From contig PKUJ01000027.1 of NCBI GenBank assembly GCA_002869565.1, forward strand, positions 318,801-382,800: 64,000 nt of DNA, given 5' to 3'. The stretch's first letter is position 1. Every line of letters starts with the position of its first letter. This DNA comes from Arcobacter sp. Its GTDB lineage: Bacteria > Campylobacterota > Campylobacteria > Campylobacterales > Arcobacteraceae. Of this stretch, positions 9,133 through 17,340 are shown piece after piece. Made by a program: the position numbers and the translations under genes. The notes below the pieces were generated by a model, which was given only the letters and a program-made list of their open reading frames with translations, was not told where the DNA came from and did no database searches.

Positions 9133-10527
9133 ATGAAAAATATCTCTATTTTTGGTACAAGTTCAGATGCTGGAAAATCTACAATAACCTTTGTAATTGG
9201 AAAGATATTACAAGATTTAGGAGTGAGTGTAGTTCCTTTTAAAGCTCAAAATGTATCTAACAATGCTTTTGTATGTGATGATGGTAGAGAAATTGCTGTT
9301 GCACAATATTTTCAAGCTCATGTATTAGGCCTTGAAACTTCTTATCATCTAAATCCTATATTGCTTAAATCAGGACGAGGAAGTAGTGCTTCTTTGATAG
9401 TTGAAGGAAAAGTAGTTGCAAATAAAGATGTACTTGAGTATTACAATGACTTAGATAGTTTAAAACCTGCTGTAGATAGATGTTTTGAATATCTTGATGA
9501 AAAGTATGATTGTGTAGTTTGTGAAGGTGCAGGAAGTCCTGTAGAGCTAAATCTTATGGATAAAGACCTTTCAAATATTTATATTGCAACAAAATACAAC
9601 ACAAAAATCATTTTAGTTGCAGATATTGAAAAAGGTGGAGTTTTTGCTTCTATATATGGTGTTTATCATTTATTGCCAGAACAGTTACGTAAAAACGTTG
9701 TTGGTGTGATTGTAAATAAATTTCGCGGAGATATGTCTTTATTTGATGAAGGTATAAATATAATTGAAAATCAGTTTAACATACCAGTTTTAGGAGTGTT
9801 ACCTTATATACCTTTTAATCTTGGCTTTGAAGATTCTCAAAGTTTAAAAAATTATACTCAGGATACAAGTAATACTTTGATAAGTGTAGCAGTGATATTT
9901 TATCCTTATATGAGTAATTATAATGATTTTGAACCTTTAATAGCAGATGAGAGTATAAATTTAGAATTTGTTGAATCAAATATCTCATTAGATAAGTTTG
10001 ATATGATTATTTTACCTGGTTCTAAACTTGTAATTAAAGATTTGAAGTGGTTAAAAGAAATAGGGCTTTTTGATAGAATAAAAAAGTATGATAAAGAAAT
10101 CTTGGGTATTTGCGGTGGATATGAGATGATGTTTGAAAATCTCTATGATACTTATGCTTTAGAAAATGATGAGTCTTGTTCTGAAGTTGGTTTAGGATTT
10201 ATTGATGATGTAATTACTTTTGAAAAAGATAAAACTCTTCAAAAATCTGATTACAATATTTTTGGCTGTGAAATAAGTGGATTTGAGATACATCAAGGAC
10301 AAAGTAATAAATATCCAATAAGCTATGAAAGTAATAAAATAAATGGTACTTTTATCCATGCGATATTTGATAATGATAATTTGAGAAATAAGATATTTGG
10401 AAATATTAATCCAAATTACAAAGAGTATAACTTTGAAGAATACAAAAAAAATAGAATAAATACTTTTATAGAAGAGTTAAAAAATAGACTTGATATTAAG
10501 AGAATTTTGGATGCAATAAATGAATAA
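9133..10527 (+). CDS. cbiP: Cobyric acid synthase CbiP/CobQ
   Basis: 464 residues with two domains. The N-terminal half is a dethiobiotin-synthetase-like P-loop amidoligase (FGTSSDAGKST at 8-18, then VVPFKAQNVSNNAFV and CEGAGSPVELNL). The C-terminal half is a class I glutamine amidotransferase with the nucleophile in GICGGYEMM and the histidine in FIHAIFD. It amidates the b, d, e and g side chains of adenosylcobyrinic a,c-diamide. It is the only gene in this window from the stage before side-chain attachment. It overlaps cobS by eight bases. Confidence 0.9.
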   Translation: MKNISIFGTSSDAGKSTITFVIGKILQDLGVSVVPFKAQNVSNNAFVCDDGREIAVAQYFQAHVLGLETSYHLNPILLKSGRGSSASLIVEGKVVANKDVLEYYNDLDSLKPAVDRCFEYLDEKYDCVVCEGAGSPVELNLMDKDLSNIYIATKYNTKIILVADIEKGGVFASIYGVYHLLPEQLRKNVVGVIVNKFRGDMSLFDEGINIIENQFNIPVLGVLPYIPFNLGFEDSQSLKNYTQDTSNTLISVAVIFYPYMSNYNDFEPLIADESINLEFVESNISLDKFDMIILPGSKLVIKDLKWLKEIGLFDRIKKYDKEILGICGGYEMMFENLYDTYALENDESCSEVGLGFIDDVITFEKDKTLQKSDYNIFGCEISGFEIHQGQSNKYPISYESNKINGTFIHAIFDNDNLRNKIFGNINPNYKEYNFEEYKKNRINTFIEELKNRLDIKRILDAINE

Positions 10528-11278
10528 AATTAATAAATTTGAACAGTATTATTTAGGGTTAAAATTTGCCTTTAGTTACTTTACAATTATACCAATAAAT
10601 TTTGATAAAAATGATGATTTAACTCAGAAAAAAGTTTTAAACTCTATGCTTTATTTTTTGCCTTTTTTAGGATTTGTCTTAGGATTTATAGTTATATTTT
10701 TATATAGTTTCTTAAATCATCTAGAATGGTTTGGAGCACTGCTTTGTGCCTTTGTATATATGTTAATGTATGGTTTTATACATACAGAAGCTATTTTGGA
10801 CACTGTTGATGCCCTTTATGCTAAACACTCTGGAAAAGATGCATATGAAATAATAAAAGATTCTAGCGTTGGCGCAATGGGTGTTTTATATTCTGTTGGA
10901 TTTGTAATTGTAAAATTATCAGCTATTGTTTTTCTTTTGTCAAAGGGGTTCTTTTTTGAATTAATTTCAGTACTTATTATTAGTCGTTTTATACTAATCT
11001 TTTTGATAAAAATATTTGATTTTAAATCAACTTTTGTAAATATGTTAAAGGATGCATTATCTTTTAATTGTCTTTTATTTACATTTATTTTTACATTAAT
11101 TATGATTATATTTCTTAGTGGTTTTAAATCTTTATATTTATTAATTATTGCTTTTATTGTTTCTTTTTTAATTTTTAAATTCATAAAAAAGAATTTAGGT
11201 TTTCTAAATGGGGATACGCTAGGTATGACATTAGAATTGACAGAAATAGTACTATTTATAGTGGTGGTTTGTTTATGA
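10520..11278 (+). CDS. cobS: Adenosylcobinamide-GDP ribazoletransferase CobS (cobalamin synthase)
   Basis: 252-residue polytopic membrane protein. YFTIIPI near the N-terminus, the acidic motif in HTEAILDTVDALYA and KDSSVGAMGV match the CobS/CobV family, although the usual DGLADT motif reads EAILDT here. It joins adenosylcobinamide-GDP to alpha-ribazole (phosphate), the last condensation in cobalamin assembly. CbiB, which works just before it, is also a membrane protein. The stop overlaps the likely cobC start in an ATGA. Confidence 0.87.
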   Translation: MNKINKFEQYYLGLKFAFSYFTIIPINFDKNDDLTQKKVLNSMLYFLPFLGFVLGFIVIFLYSFLNHLEWFGALLCAFVYMLMYGFIHTEAILDTVDALYAKHSGKDAYEIIKDSSVGAMGVLYSVGFVIVKLSAIVFLLSKGFFFELISVLIISRFILIFLIKIFDFKSTFVNMLKDALSFNCLLFTFIFTLIMIIFLSGFKSLYLLIIAFIVSFLIFKFIKKNLGFLNGDTLGMTLELTEIVLFIVVVCL

Positions 11279-11802
11279 TTCTAATAACGCTTCTAAGACA
11301 TGCTCCTGTACCTTTGGAATATCAAAAAAGTTATATTGGTCATAGTGATATTAAAATTGACTTATCTCTAACAGATATATCAAAGCTTGATAATATTAAG
11401 AATAGAAAATATGATTATGTTTATTCTTCTGATTTGCAAAGATGTACACAGACTTTAGACTTAATAAAATTAAATTATAAAAAAGATTTTAGACTAAGAG
11501 AAGTAAAATTTAAAGATGAATTTGAAGGTAAAAATTTTTCTGAAATAGAAAATTTAGCTTCATATGACATAAAATATTTATCCTCAATGAAACGCTGGCA
11601 TAAATTTATATGCTCTGAAACTCTAATTGAATTTGAAAGTAGAGTAAGATCATTTTTAAAAGAACTACCTACTGATGGTGATATTTTAATTTGTTCACAT
11701 GGTGGAACTATAAAAATGATTCATTCAATTCTAGAAAAACAAAATTATGAAACTAGCTTATTAAAAGTAGAGTATATTGACCCAATAGATTTCATATTAT
11801 AA
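11275..11802 (+). CDS. cobC: Histidine phosphatase family protein, alpha-ribazole phosphatase CobC
   Basis: About 175 residues. The motif LLRHAP near the N-terminus carries the phospho-accepting histidine and its arginine partner, and ICSHGGTIKM carries the second histidine of the phosphoglycerate-mutase-like family. I prefer the ATG at 11275, which overlaps the cobS stop as ATGA, to the TTG six bases earlier. In this operon it should remove the phosphate from alpha-ribazole phosphate or from adenosylcobalamin phosphate. Members of this family are hard to separate by sequence, so the substrate comes from context. Confidence 0.82.
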   Translation: MILITLLRHAPVPLEYQKSYIGHSDIKIDLSLTDISKLDNIKNRKYDYVYSSDLQRCTQTLDLIKLNYKKDFRLREVKFKDEFEGKNFSEIENLASYDIKYLSSMKRWHKFICSETLIEFESRVRSFLKELPTDGDILICSHGGTIKMIHSILEKQNYETSLLKVEYIDPIDFIL

Positions 11803-11871
11803 GTTTAGCTTATGATATATTTATAACCTAGTTTAATAATAATTTCAAGTTAATATTAGTATAATCCAAAA

Positions 11872-12075
11872 TTATAATGGTTTGATTATTGATTTAATAC
11901 TTTTGGGTAAATGAGCAAACACTATTGTACTATTTTTTACGAATTCACCATTTTCAAATATTGCAACGTCTAAAGACATATTTGATTTTTTAAAAGATAG
12001 TAATTTTATTGTTTGATGATTAACTTTATAGGTAATATTATGGGATTTTAAATCAATAAATGGTTTCTTAGCCAT
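11872..12075 (-). CDS. Small conserved-looking hypothetical protein, 67 aa
   Basis: Not recognised. The 67-residue product is basic, with alternating hydrophobic and charged residues (ITYKVNHQTIKLLSF, SLDVAIFENGEFV) that suggest a small beta-rich fold. It has no signal peptide, cysteine or membrane segment. A strong ribosome site (AGAAGGAG) sits five to six bases before the ATG, which is the best argument that it is a real gene. It is convergent with cobC and divergent from the TDT transporter gene 54 bp away. Confidence 0.6.
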   Translation of the reverse strand: MAKKPFIDLKSHNITYKVNHQTIKLLSFKKSNMSLDVAIFENGEFVKNSTIVFAHLPKSIKSIIKPL

Positions 12076-12129
12076 ATTTCTCCTTCTTTCAAACCATTAT
12101 AAAAAAATTTCTCTTAAAGGACTCATTTT

Positions 12130-13107
12130 ATGGAACAGACTGAAAATATAAAGTCAATTCCCTCAGATAGATTACAATTTTTCCCAGTGATGATGTTTGC
12201 CATTGTAATGGGGTTTACCGGACTATCAATTGTTTTGACAAAGACTAGTGCAGTTTTATACTTTCCTTCTATTATTGCTACTGTTTTCTCTTTTATTTCA
12301 TTAGTTCTTTTTTTAGTTATTCTTTTCTTTTATACTAAAAAATTCATTTCTTATAAAGAAGAAGTTAATAAAGAGTTTGTACATCCAATTAGAGTGAATT
12401 TTTTTGCAGCAATATCAATTTCAATGCTTCTTTTATCTATTCTTTTTAGACATAGTATTATTGAATTATCACAGATTTTTTTTGTTTTAGGTGCATGTCT
12501 GCATTTTTTTCTTACATTTTATACTTTTAAGTTTTGGATTAATAATAATCTTGAAATACAACATTCAAATCCTGCTTGGTTTATTCCTATTGTTGGTAAT
12601 ATTATTGTGCCAATTGCTGGAAAAGGTTTCATAAGTGATTCAGTTTTATATTTCTTTTTTTCAATAGGTATTTTCTTTTTGATTGTTCTTTTCGCCATTA
12701 TTCTAAATAGAATAATTTTTCACAAACAGTTTGCTCCTAAATTTATGCCAACATTATTTATATTAATAGCTCCACCTGCTATAGGTTTTATTGCATATAT
12801 TAAGTTAACAGCATCTTTAGATTTTTTTGCTCATATTTTATATAGTCTGGCACTATTTTTTACAATTTTGGTTTTTGTTATGTACAAAAATTATATAAAT
12901 ATTAAATTTTTTATCTCTTGGTGGGCATTTACATTTCCTATGGCTGCTATTACTTTAGCAACTCTTTTGATGTATGAATTAACACATGAGAGCTTTTATG
13001 GTTTTCTATCTTACTTTTTCTTAATTATCACCTCTGTAATTATATTTTTAGTTGCAAAAGAGACTATATTACATATGTTTAAAAAAGAGATTTGTATTAT
13101 GGAGTAA
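12130..13107 (+). CDS. TDT/SLAC1-family transporter (TehA-like)
   Basis: 325 residues with about ten hydrophobic segments. The start FFPVMMFAIVMGFTGLSI and the central WFIPIVGNIIVPIAG match the tellurite-resistance/dicarboxylate transporter family, which includes TehA, Mae1 and the SLAC1 anion channels. It should move an anion such as a dicarboxylate, sulfite or chloride across the inner membrane; the substrate cannot be read from sequence. Sulfite export is an attractive idea in a thiosulfate oxidiser but the sox locus is 14 kb away. It stands alone between short intergenic regions. Confidence 0.8.
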   Translation: MEQTENIKSIPSDRLQFFPVMMFAIVMGFTGLSIVLTKTSAVLYFPSIIATVFSFISLVLFLVILFFYTKKFISYKEEVNKEFVHPIRVNFFAAISISMLLLSILFRHSIIELSQIFFVLGACLHFFLTFYTFKFWINNNLEIQHSNPAWFIPIVGNIIVPIAGKGFISDSVLYFFFSIGIFFLIVLFAIILNRIIFHKQFAPKFMPTLFILIAPPAIGFIAYIKLTASLDFFAHILYSLALFFTILVFVMYKNYINIKFFISWWAFTFPMAAITLATLLMYELTHESFYGFLSYFFLIITSVIIFLVAKETILHMFKKEICIME

Positions 13108-13142
13108 TTTAAAAAGATATTTTAGATTAAAAGATAAAGAGA

Positions 13143-13148
13143 TATAAT
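13143..13148 (+). promoter_or_regulatory. Predicted -10 box of the aldo/keto reductase gene
   Basis: TATAAT with a flanking GA in a T/A-rich context, 30 bases before the ATG at 13179. This is the form of housekeeping promoter common in Campylobacterota, where the -35 is weak. An AAAAGG ribosome site follows at about 13165-13170. Confidence 0.5.
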
Positions 13149-13178
13149 CAATCTTAAATTTATAAAAAGGTTATAAAT

Positions 13179-14198
13179 ATGAAATATAATTATATTGGGA
13201 AAAGTGGTCTAAGAGTTACTCCTATTTGTTTAGGAACTATGACTTTTGGAACTACCACTTCAAAAGAAGAAGCATTTAAAATTATGGATAAAGCTTATGA
13301 AAGAGGTATCAATTTTTATGATACAGCTGAGCTTTATCCTGTCCCTCCTAAAGCTAATTTAGCTGGAAATACAGAAATTATTGTAGGAGAGTGGTTAAAG
13401 ACAAAACCTAGAGATTCTATAATCCTTGCAACAAAAGTGGCAGGAGCAGCTTCTGGATGGTTTGTACCTCCTATGAGACATGGATTAACTGCTATAGATT
13501 CTTTTCATATTAAGACAGCTATTGAAGGAAGTTTAAAAAGACTTCAAACAGATTATATAGATCTTTATCAAATGCATTGGCCTGACACAGTTGTTCCAGT
13601 TGAAGAGAGTATGAAAGCTTTTGATGAACTTGTACGTGAAGGTAAAGTAAGATATTTAGGAACTTCAAACGATAGTGCTTATGGACTTACAAAAGCAAAT
13701 GAAGTTTCAAAATATAATAATCTTGCAAGATTTGAATCTATTCAAAATAACTTTTCTCTTTTAAATCCAAGGTTTCATGATGAATTAGCAAATGTATGTG
13801 AAAGAGAAAATATATCTCTTCTTCCATATTCTCCAATAGCAGGAGGAGTTTTATCTGGTAAATATAATGGAGGTTTATACCCTAAAGATACTAGGTTTGG
13901 CATTTATATGTCAAGTGAAAATCCAAGAGTTCAAGCTATGGCAGATAGATTTGTAAATAATAAAACAATAGAAGCCACTAAAAGATATGTAGAATTAGCA
14001 AAAGAGTATGGAATCTCTCCTGTTACTTTAGCTGTAGCATATTCTAAACACTTTGATTTTATTGCTTCAACTATTATTGGTGCTAGAAAATTATCTCAGT
14101 TAGATGAATCTTTTGCAGCTTTAGATTTTAAGATTGATAGTGAGTTATTATCAAAAATTGAAGAAATCCAAAAAGATATTTTATATCCTATGGGATAA
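13179..14198 (+). CDS. Aldo/keto reductase, Tas-like
   Basis: 339 residues. The sequence shows the AKR signature from GINFYDTAELYP (catalytic Asp and Tyr), the lysine in LATKVAG and the histidine in DLYQMHWPD, followed by the NADPH-binding end PVTLAVAYSK and TIIGARKLSQLDE. The insertion after the tyrosine (VPPKANLAGNTE) resembles E. coli Tas and related long-form reductases. It reduces an aldehyde or ketone with NADPH; the natural substrate is unknown. It has its own promoter and is convergent with the following GGDEF gene. Confidence 0.85.
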   Translation: MKYNYIGKSGLRVTPICLGTMTFGTTTSKEEAFKIMDKAYERGINFYDTAELYPVPPKANLAGNTEIIVGEWLKTKPRDSIILATKVAGAASGWFVPPMRHGLTAIDSFHIKTAIEGSLKRLQTDYIDLYQMHWPDTVVPVEESMKAFDELVREGKVRYLGTSNDSAYGLTKANEVSKYNNLARFESIQNNFSLLNPRFHDELANVCERENISLLPYSPIAGGVLSGKYNGGLYPKDTRFGIYMSSENPRVQAMADRFVNNKTIEATKRYVELAKEYGISPVTLAVAYSKHFDFIASTIIGARKLSQLDESFAALDFKIDSELLSKIEEIQKDILYPMG

Positions 14199-14215
14199 AT
14201 AAAAATGGTATAGAA

Positions 14216-15466
14216 TTAAATCTCTGTACCATCATCAAGTATAACTTTGTCTCTGCCACTATTTTTAGCTTCGTACAATAACTTATCAGCATTCTTTTTT
14301 GCATCTATGTAAGAGGTGTAATTATCTCTAAATGCGATTCCTCCACTAAATCTCACATGTATTCTTGTATCTTTGTATACAAAATAGTTTGTTTTTATAA
14401 TTCTTTTTAATCTATATATATATTTTGCAATTTCATCTTTATTTTTATAGTTTATCAAAGAGATAAATTCTTCTCCACCATATCTTGAAATAACATCTTC
14501 TTGTCTAGTCAAACCTTTTAATATAGATGCAAAAGCTTTCAAAATTACATCTCCACAAGCATGTCCATATGTATCATTTACTTCTTTAAAATGATCAATA
14601 TCAATAAAAACTATAGCATATTGTGCATCAAACATGTCATGCTTTTTTTCTATCTTTTCTACTTCTTCTTGATAGGCTCTTCTATTTAGTATATCAGTTA
14701 AAAAATCTGTAGATTTTTCTTCTTTTGCAATTTTAAGTTCTTTTTGAAGTTTTTCTATAGTTTGATTTAGGTCTTCAAATTTAGATTTATTTTGATCTAA
14801 AATATAAAGATTTTTTTGCATAGAGTTTTCTATATTAAAAATAGTATCAATTAATTTACCTTGTAAAACACCTAACTCTCTTTGTGATGAATCTGAAATA
14901 TTTAGTTGTCTTAGCTCATCTTTTATTTTAACTATTTCTTGTGTAGAGTTTGAACTTTCAATAAGAGTTTTTTGAAAGTATTTTTCCATTAGAGTAGTGA
15001 TTTTTATAATATCATCTGTTTTATTTCGTAAAACTTCTCTATCTAAGGCTACTCTATCTCTTGAAATCTGATGTAATCTTCTAATAGTGTCTTTTTTTAG
15101 TAGCTTTCTAGGTTCTTTACTAAGTTTAGAAATAAAATTGTCAATATCATCTTTTTGAATAAAATTAACCGAAGGAGCTAAAATATCATCAAAGATATTT
15201 AATAAATCTTTTATTTCATCATCTGATGCTCTTTTTGAAAGAACTTGAGATAAATCTTTGAAGCTTTCTAAGTATAAGGAGCTTGCTATTTCATTATTTG
15301 TTAGTTCATTTACAAGTTTATCAAAGAATTTTAATTCATCAAAATCAATTGCTGAAATATCAGCTTGTTTTTTGAACTCTTTAAAATAATTTTCTGGTGT
15401 TACTTCAAGGTTATTATCTTTTAAAGTAGTTAAAACGCTCTTTGTTATTTCTTTTATTGCATCCAA
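14216..15466 (-). CDS. Diguanylate cyclase with helical N-terminal region
   Basis: 416 residues. The N-terminal 240 or so are helical, with a predicted coiled coil just before the catalytic domain, and no membrane segment, so it is cytoplasmic. The GGDEF domain has DILNRRAYQEEVEK, DIDHFKEVNDTYGHACGD and the active site RYGGEEF. An RQED inhibitory site lies five residues before GGEEF, so product inhibition by c-di-GMP is likely. The N-terminal sequence opening TKSVLTTLKDN resembles a group of GGDEF proteins common in Campylobacterota. Signal input is unknown. Confidence 0.88.
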   Translation of the reverse strand: MDAIKEITKSVLTTLKDNNLEVTPENYFKEFKKQADISAIDFDELKFFDKLVNELTNNEIASSLYLESFKDLSQVLSKRASDDEIKDLLNIFDDILAPSVNFIQKDDIDNFISKLSKEPRKLLKKDTIRRLHQISRDRVALDREVLRNKTDDIIKITTLMEKYFQKTLIESSNSTQEIVKIKDELRQLNISDSSQRELGVLQGKLIDTIFNIENSMQKNLYILDQNKSKFEDLNQTIEKLQKELKIAKEEKSTDFLTDILNRRAYQEEVEKIEKKHDMFDAQYAIVFIDIDHFKEVNDTYGHACGDVILKAFASILKGLTRQEDVISRYGGEEFISLINYKNKDEIAKYIYRLKRIIKTNYFVYKDTRIHVRFSGGIAFRDNYTSYIDAKKNADKLLYEAKNSGRDKVILDDGTEI

Positions 15467-15632
15467 TTTTATATCCTATATGTATTATTGTAATTATACA
15501 ATAAAAATAATATTTTATAGGAATGATTATTGATTATTATATTTAGAATTGTGAAAAATACAATGCCTATTACTCAAATACATAGAGAATGGCTTATATG
15601 CATATCTATAGGTGCATGAATATAAACTTTGA

Positions 15633-15638
15633 TATAAT
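15633..15638 (+). promoter_or_regulatory. Predicted -10 box of the ybgC-like gene
   Basis: TATAAT 29 bases before the ATG at 15668. An AAAAGGAG ribosome site and a second GGAG stretch lie between it and the start codon. Confidence 0.5.
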
Positions 15639-15667
15639 TATTAATTCAATAAAAAGGAGTTTGGAGA

Positions 15668-16030
15668 ATGAAGATAAGAGTCTATTATGAAGACACAGAT
15701 ATAGGTGGAGTAGTCTACTACGCTAACTATTTAAAATTTTGCGAAAGAGCTAGAAGTAATTTATTTTTTGAAAAAGGTTTATCTCCTCATAATGGCGATG
15801 AATTTTTTGTTGTTAAAAAAGTTGAAGCAGATTATATTAAGTCTGCAACTTTTGCAGATGTTTTAAATGTGACAACAAAATTGTTATCTAAAAAAAATGC
15901 TTCAATTGAAGTTTTTCACGAAATATTTAGAGATGAAGAATTACTTTTTACAGCTAAAATAAGAGTAGCTTATCTAAAAAACTTTAAACCAAATAAAATT
16001 CCAGAAGAAATTTTGAAAATTTTCAAATAA
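15668..16030 (+). CDS. ybgC: YbgC-type acyl-CoA thioesterase (hotdog fold)
   Basis: 120 residues. YYEDTDIGGVVYYANYLKFCERAR at the N-terminus carries the active-site Asp of the 4-hydroxybenzoyl-CoA thioesterase group, and the rest matches YbgC in length and pattern. It hydrolyses acyl-CoA or acyl-ACP thioesters in the cytoplasm. In many proteobacteria ybgC sits with tol-pal genes; here it stands alone with its own promoter. The family call is firm; the physiological substrate is not. Confidence 0.87.
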   Translation: MKIRVYYEDTDIGGVVYYANYLKFCERARSNLFFEKGLSPHNGDEFFVVKKVEADYIKSATFADVLNVTTKLLSKKNASIEVFHEIFRDEELLFTAKIRVAYLKNFKPNKIPEEILKIFK

Positions 16031-16256
16031 AAATATATAATAATGTAATAAGTTTTTAAAAACAGACTATATGGGATTTTTGGATAGTTTTAACCTAGCT
16101 TAATAATAGGTTAATAATTATTTTATAGTTATGAAAATAGTAATAATATATATACAAAAGTATTTAGTTATTATTACTTTAATAAACATTTAATTTAACT
16201 TAAACTTAAACTTAGGTAACATACCTCCTTTAATTGTATAGGGATTGGTTTAACAA
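16031..16256. other. 226-bp intergenic region with short repeats
   Basis: No gene seen. It holds an inverted repeat TAACCTA / TAGGTTA (16091-16097 and 16107-16113), a run of three ACTTAA-type repeats near 16198-16213, and a short dyad AGGTA-ACA-TACCT at 16214-16226. The latter two lie directly upstream of the REC-like GGDEF gene and could be control elements. Confidence 0.35.
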
Positions 16257-17267
16257 ATGGCTAAATATGTGATTGCTTGTATCGAAAATGATGTACAAAT
16301 TCTTGATGAACTTTATAATAAAATTTCACGAATTGTTGATTCTGATTATATTATAGAAAGTTATGTTAATGCTGAACAAGCACTTATTGGTTGTTATAAC
16401 TATATCATTTCTGGAAATGAAATACTGATTACAATTTTAGGAAATGAAACTTCAAGTATGCCTTCTGAAGATTTCCTTATTGAACTACATAAAAATTCCC
16501 CAAATACAAAAAATATAATATTTAATGATGTTGTTGATGTAAAATGCTTAGAAAAGATTATTAACAATGCTTCAATATATCAAATGATACCAAGACGTTT
16601 TGATAGAGTTGATTTTGAACTTATTATTTTAGAAGCTATTAAATTAAATGCTCAAGAGAGAAGACTTAAAGATTATCAAAAAGTATTAGAAAGTGCTGTT
16701 GAAAAAAGAACTTTAGAATTAAATGATATTAACGTAAAACTTGAAATTTTGGCAACTACAGATTCTTTGTCTGGGGTAAGAAACAGAAGAAGTTTTTATG
16801 AATCATCAGCCCCAATGATAAAATACAATAGAAGAGAAAATAAAAAACTTGCTGTACTTATGATTGATATTGATAAATTTAAATTGATAAATGATATTTA
16901 TGGACATGCTGTTGGTGATGATGTAATTAGACTTATGGCTAAAAAGACTGAAAGTACACTTAGAACTTCTGATATTTTTGGTAGATTAGGTGGTGAAGAA
17001 TTTGCTGCTGTTTTACCAAATACTTCTGAAAGAGGAGCTTTAAAAGCTGCTGAAAACATTAGATTTGAAATAGAAAACTTAGAGCACTTAACACCAAAAA
17101 AAGAGAGAATAAAATTTACAGTAAGTGTTGGTGTTGCACTTCTACAAGCAGATGATCCTGATTTGGAAACTATTTTACACCGAGCAGATTTAGCTTTATA
17201 TGAAGCTAAAAGAAGTGGAAGAAATAAGGTAGTCTTATCTCAATCAGATACTAACAAAGAAGACTAA
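16257..17267 (+). CDS. GGDEF diguanylate cyclase with degenerate receiver-like N-terminus
   Basis: 336 residues. Residues 1-130 have the alternating pattern of a response-regulator receiver (YVIACIENDVQILDEL at the start), but the strand that should carry the phospho-accepting Asp reads ILITILGNETSS, with no Asp there. A helical linker (about 135-165) follows. The GGDEF domain has DSLSGVRNRRSF, DIDKFKLINDIYGHAVGD and RLGGEEF, with an RTSD inhibitory site five residues earlier. It should make c-di-GMP in the cytoplasm, but probably is not switched on by phosphorylation. Confidence 0.87.
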   Translation: MAKYVIACIENDVQILDELYNKISRIVDSDYIIESYVNAEQALIGCYNYIISGNEILITILGNETSSMPSEDFLIELHKNSPNTKNIIFNDVVDVKCLEKIINNASIYQMIPRRFDRVDFELIILEAIKLNAQERRLKDYQKVLESAVEKRTLELNDINVKLEILATTDSLSGVRNRRSFYESSAPMIKYNRRENKKLAVLMIDIDKFKLINDIYGHAVGDDVIRLMAKKTESTLRTSDIFGRLGGEEFAAVLPNTSERGALKAAENIRFEIENLEHLTPKKERIKFTVSVGVALLQADDPDLETILHRADLALYEAKRSGRNKVVLSQSDTNKED

Positions 17268-17340
17268 TTTAAATATTCAATTTACAACAAGTTTAATACG
17301 ATAAAATAACTACTTAATTTTATTTATTAAAGGAATATAA

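Noticed and set aside
11860-11865. TATAAT on the plus strand between cobC and the 67-aa gene
   Set aside because: It would fire into the antisense of the small gene and lies about 265 bases before the next plus-strand gene; likely chance in AT-rich DNA.
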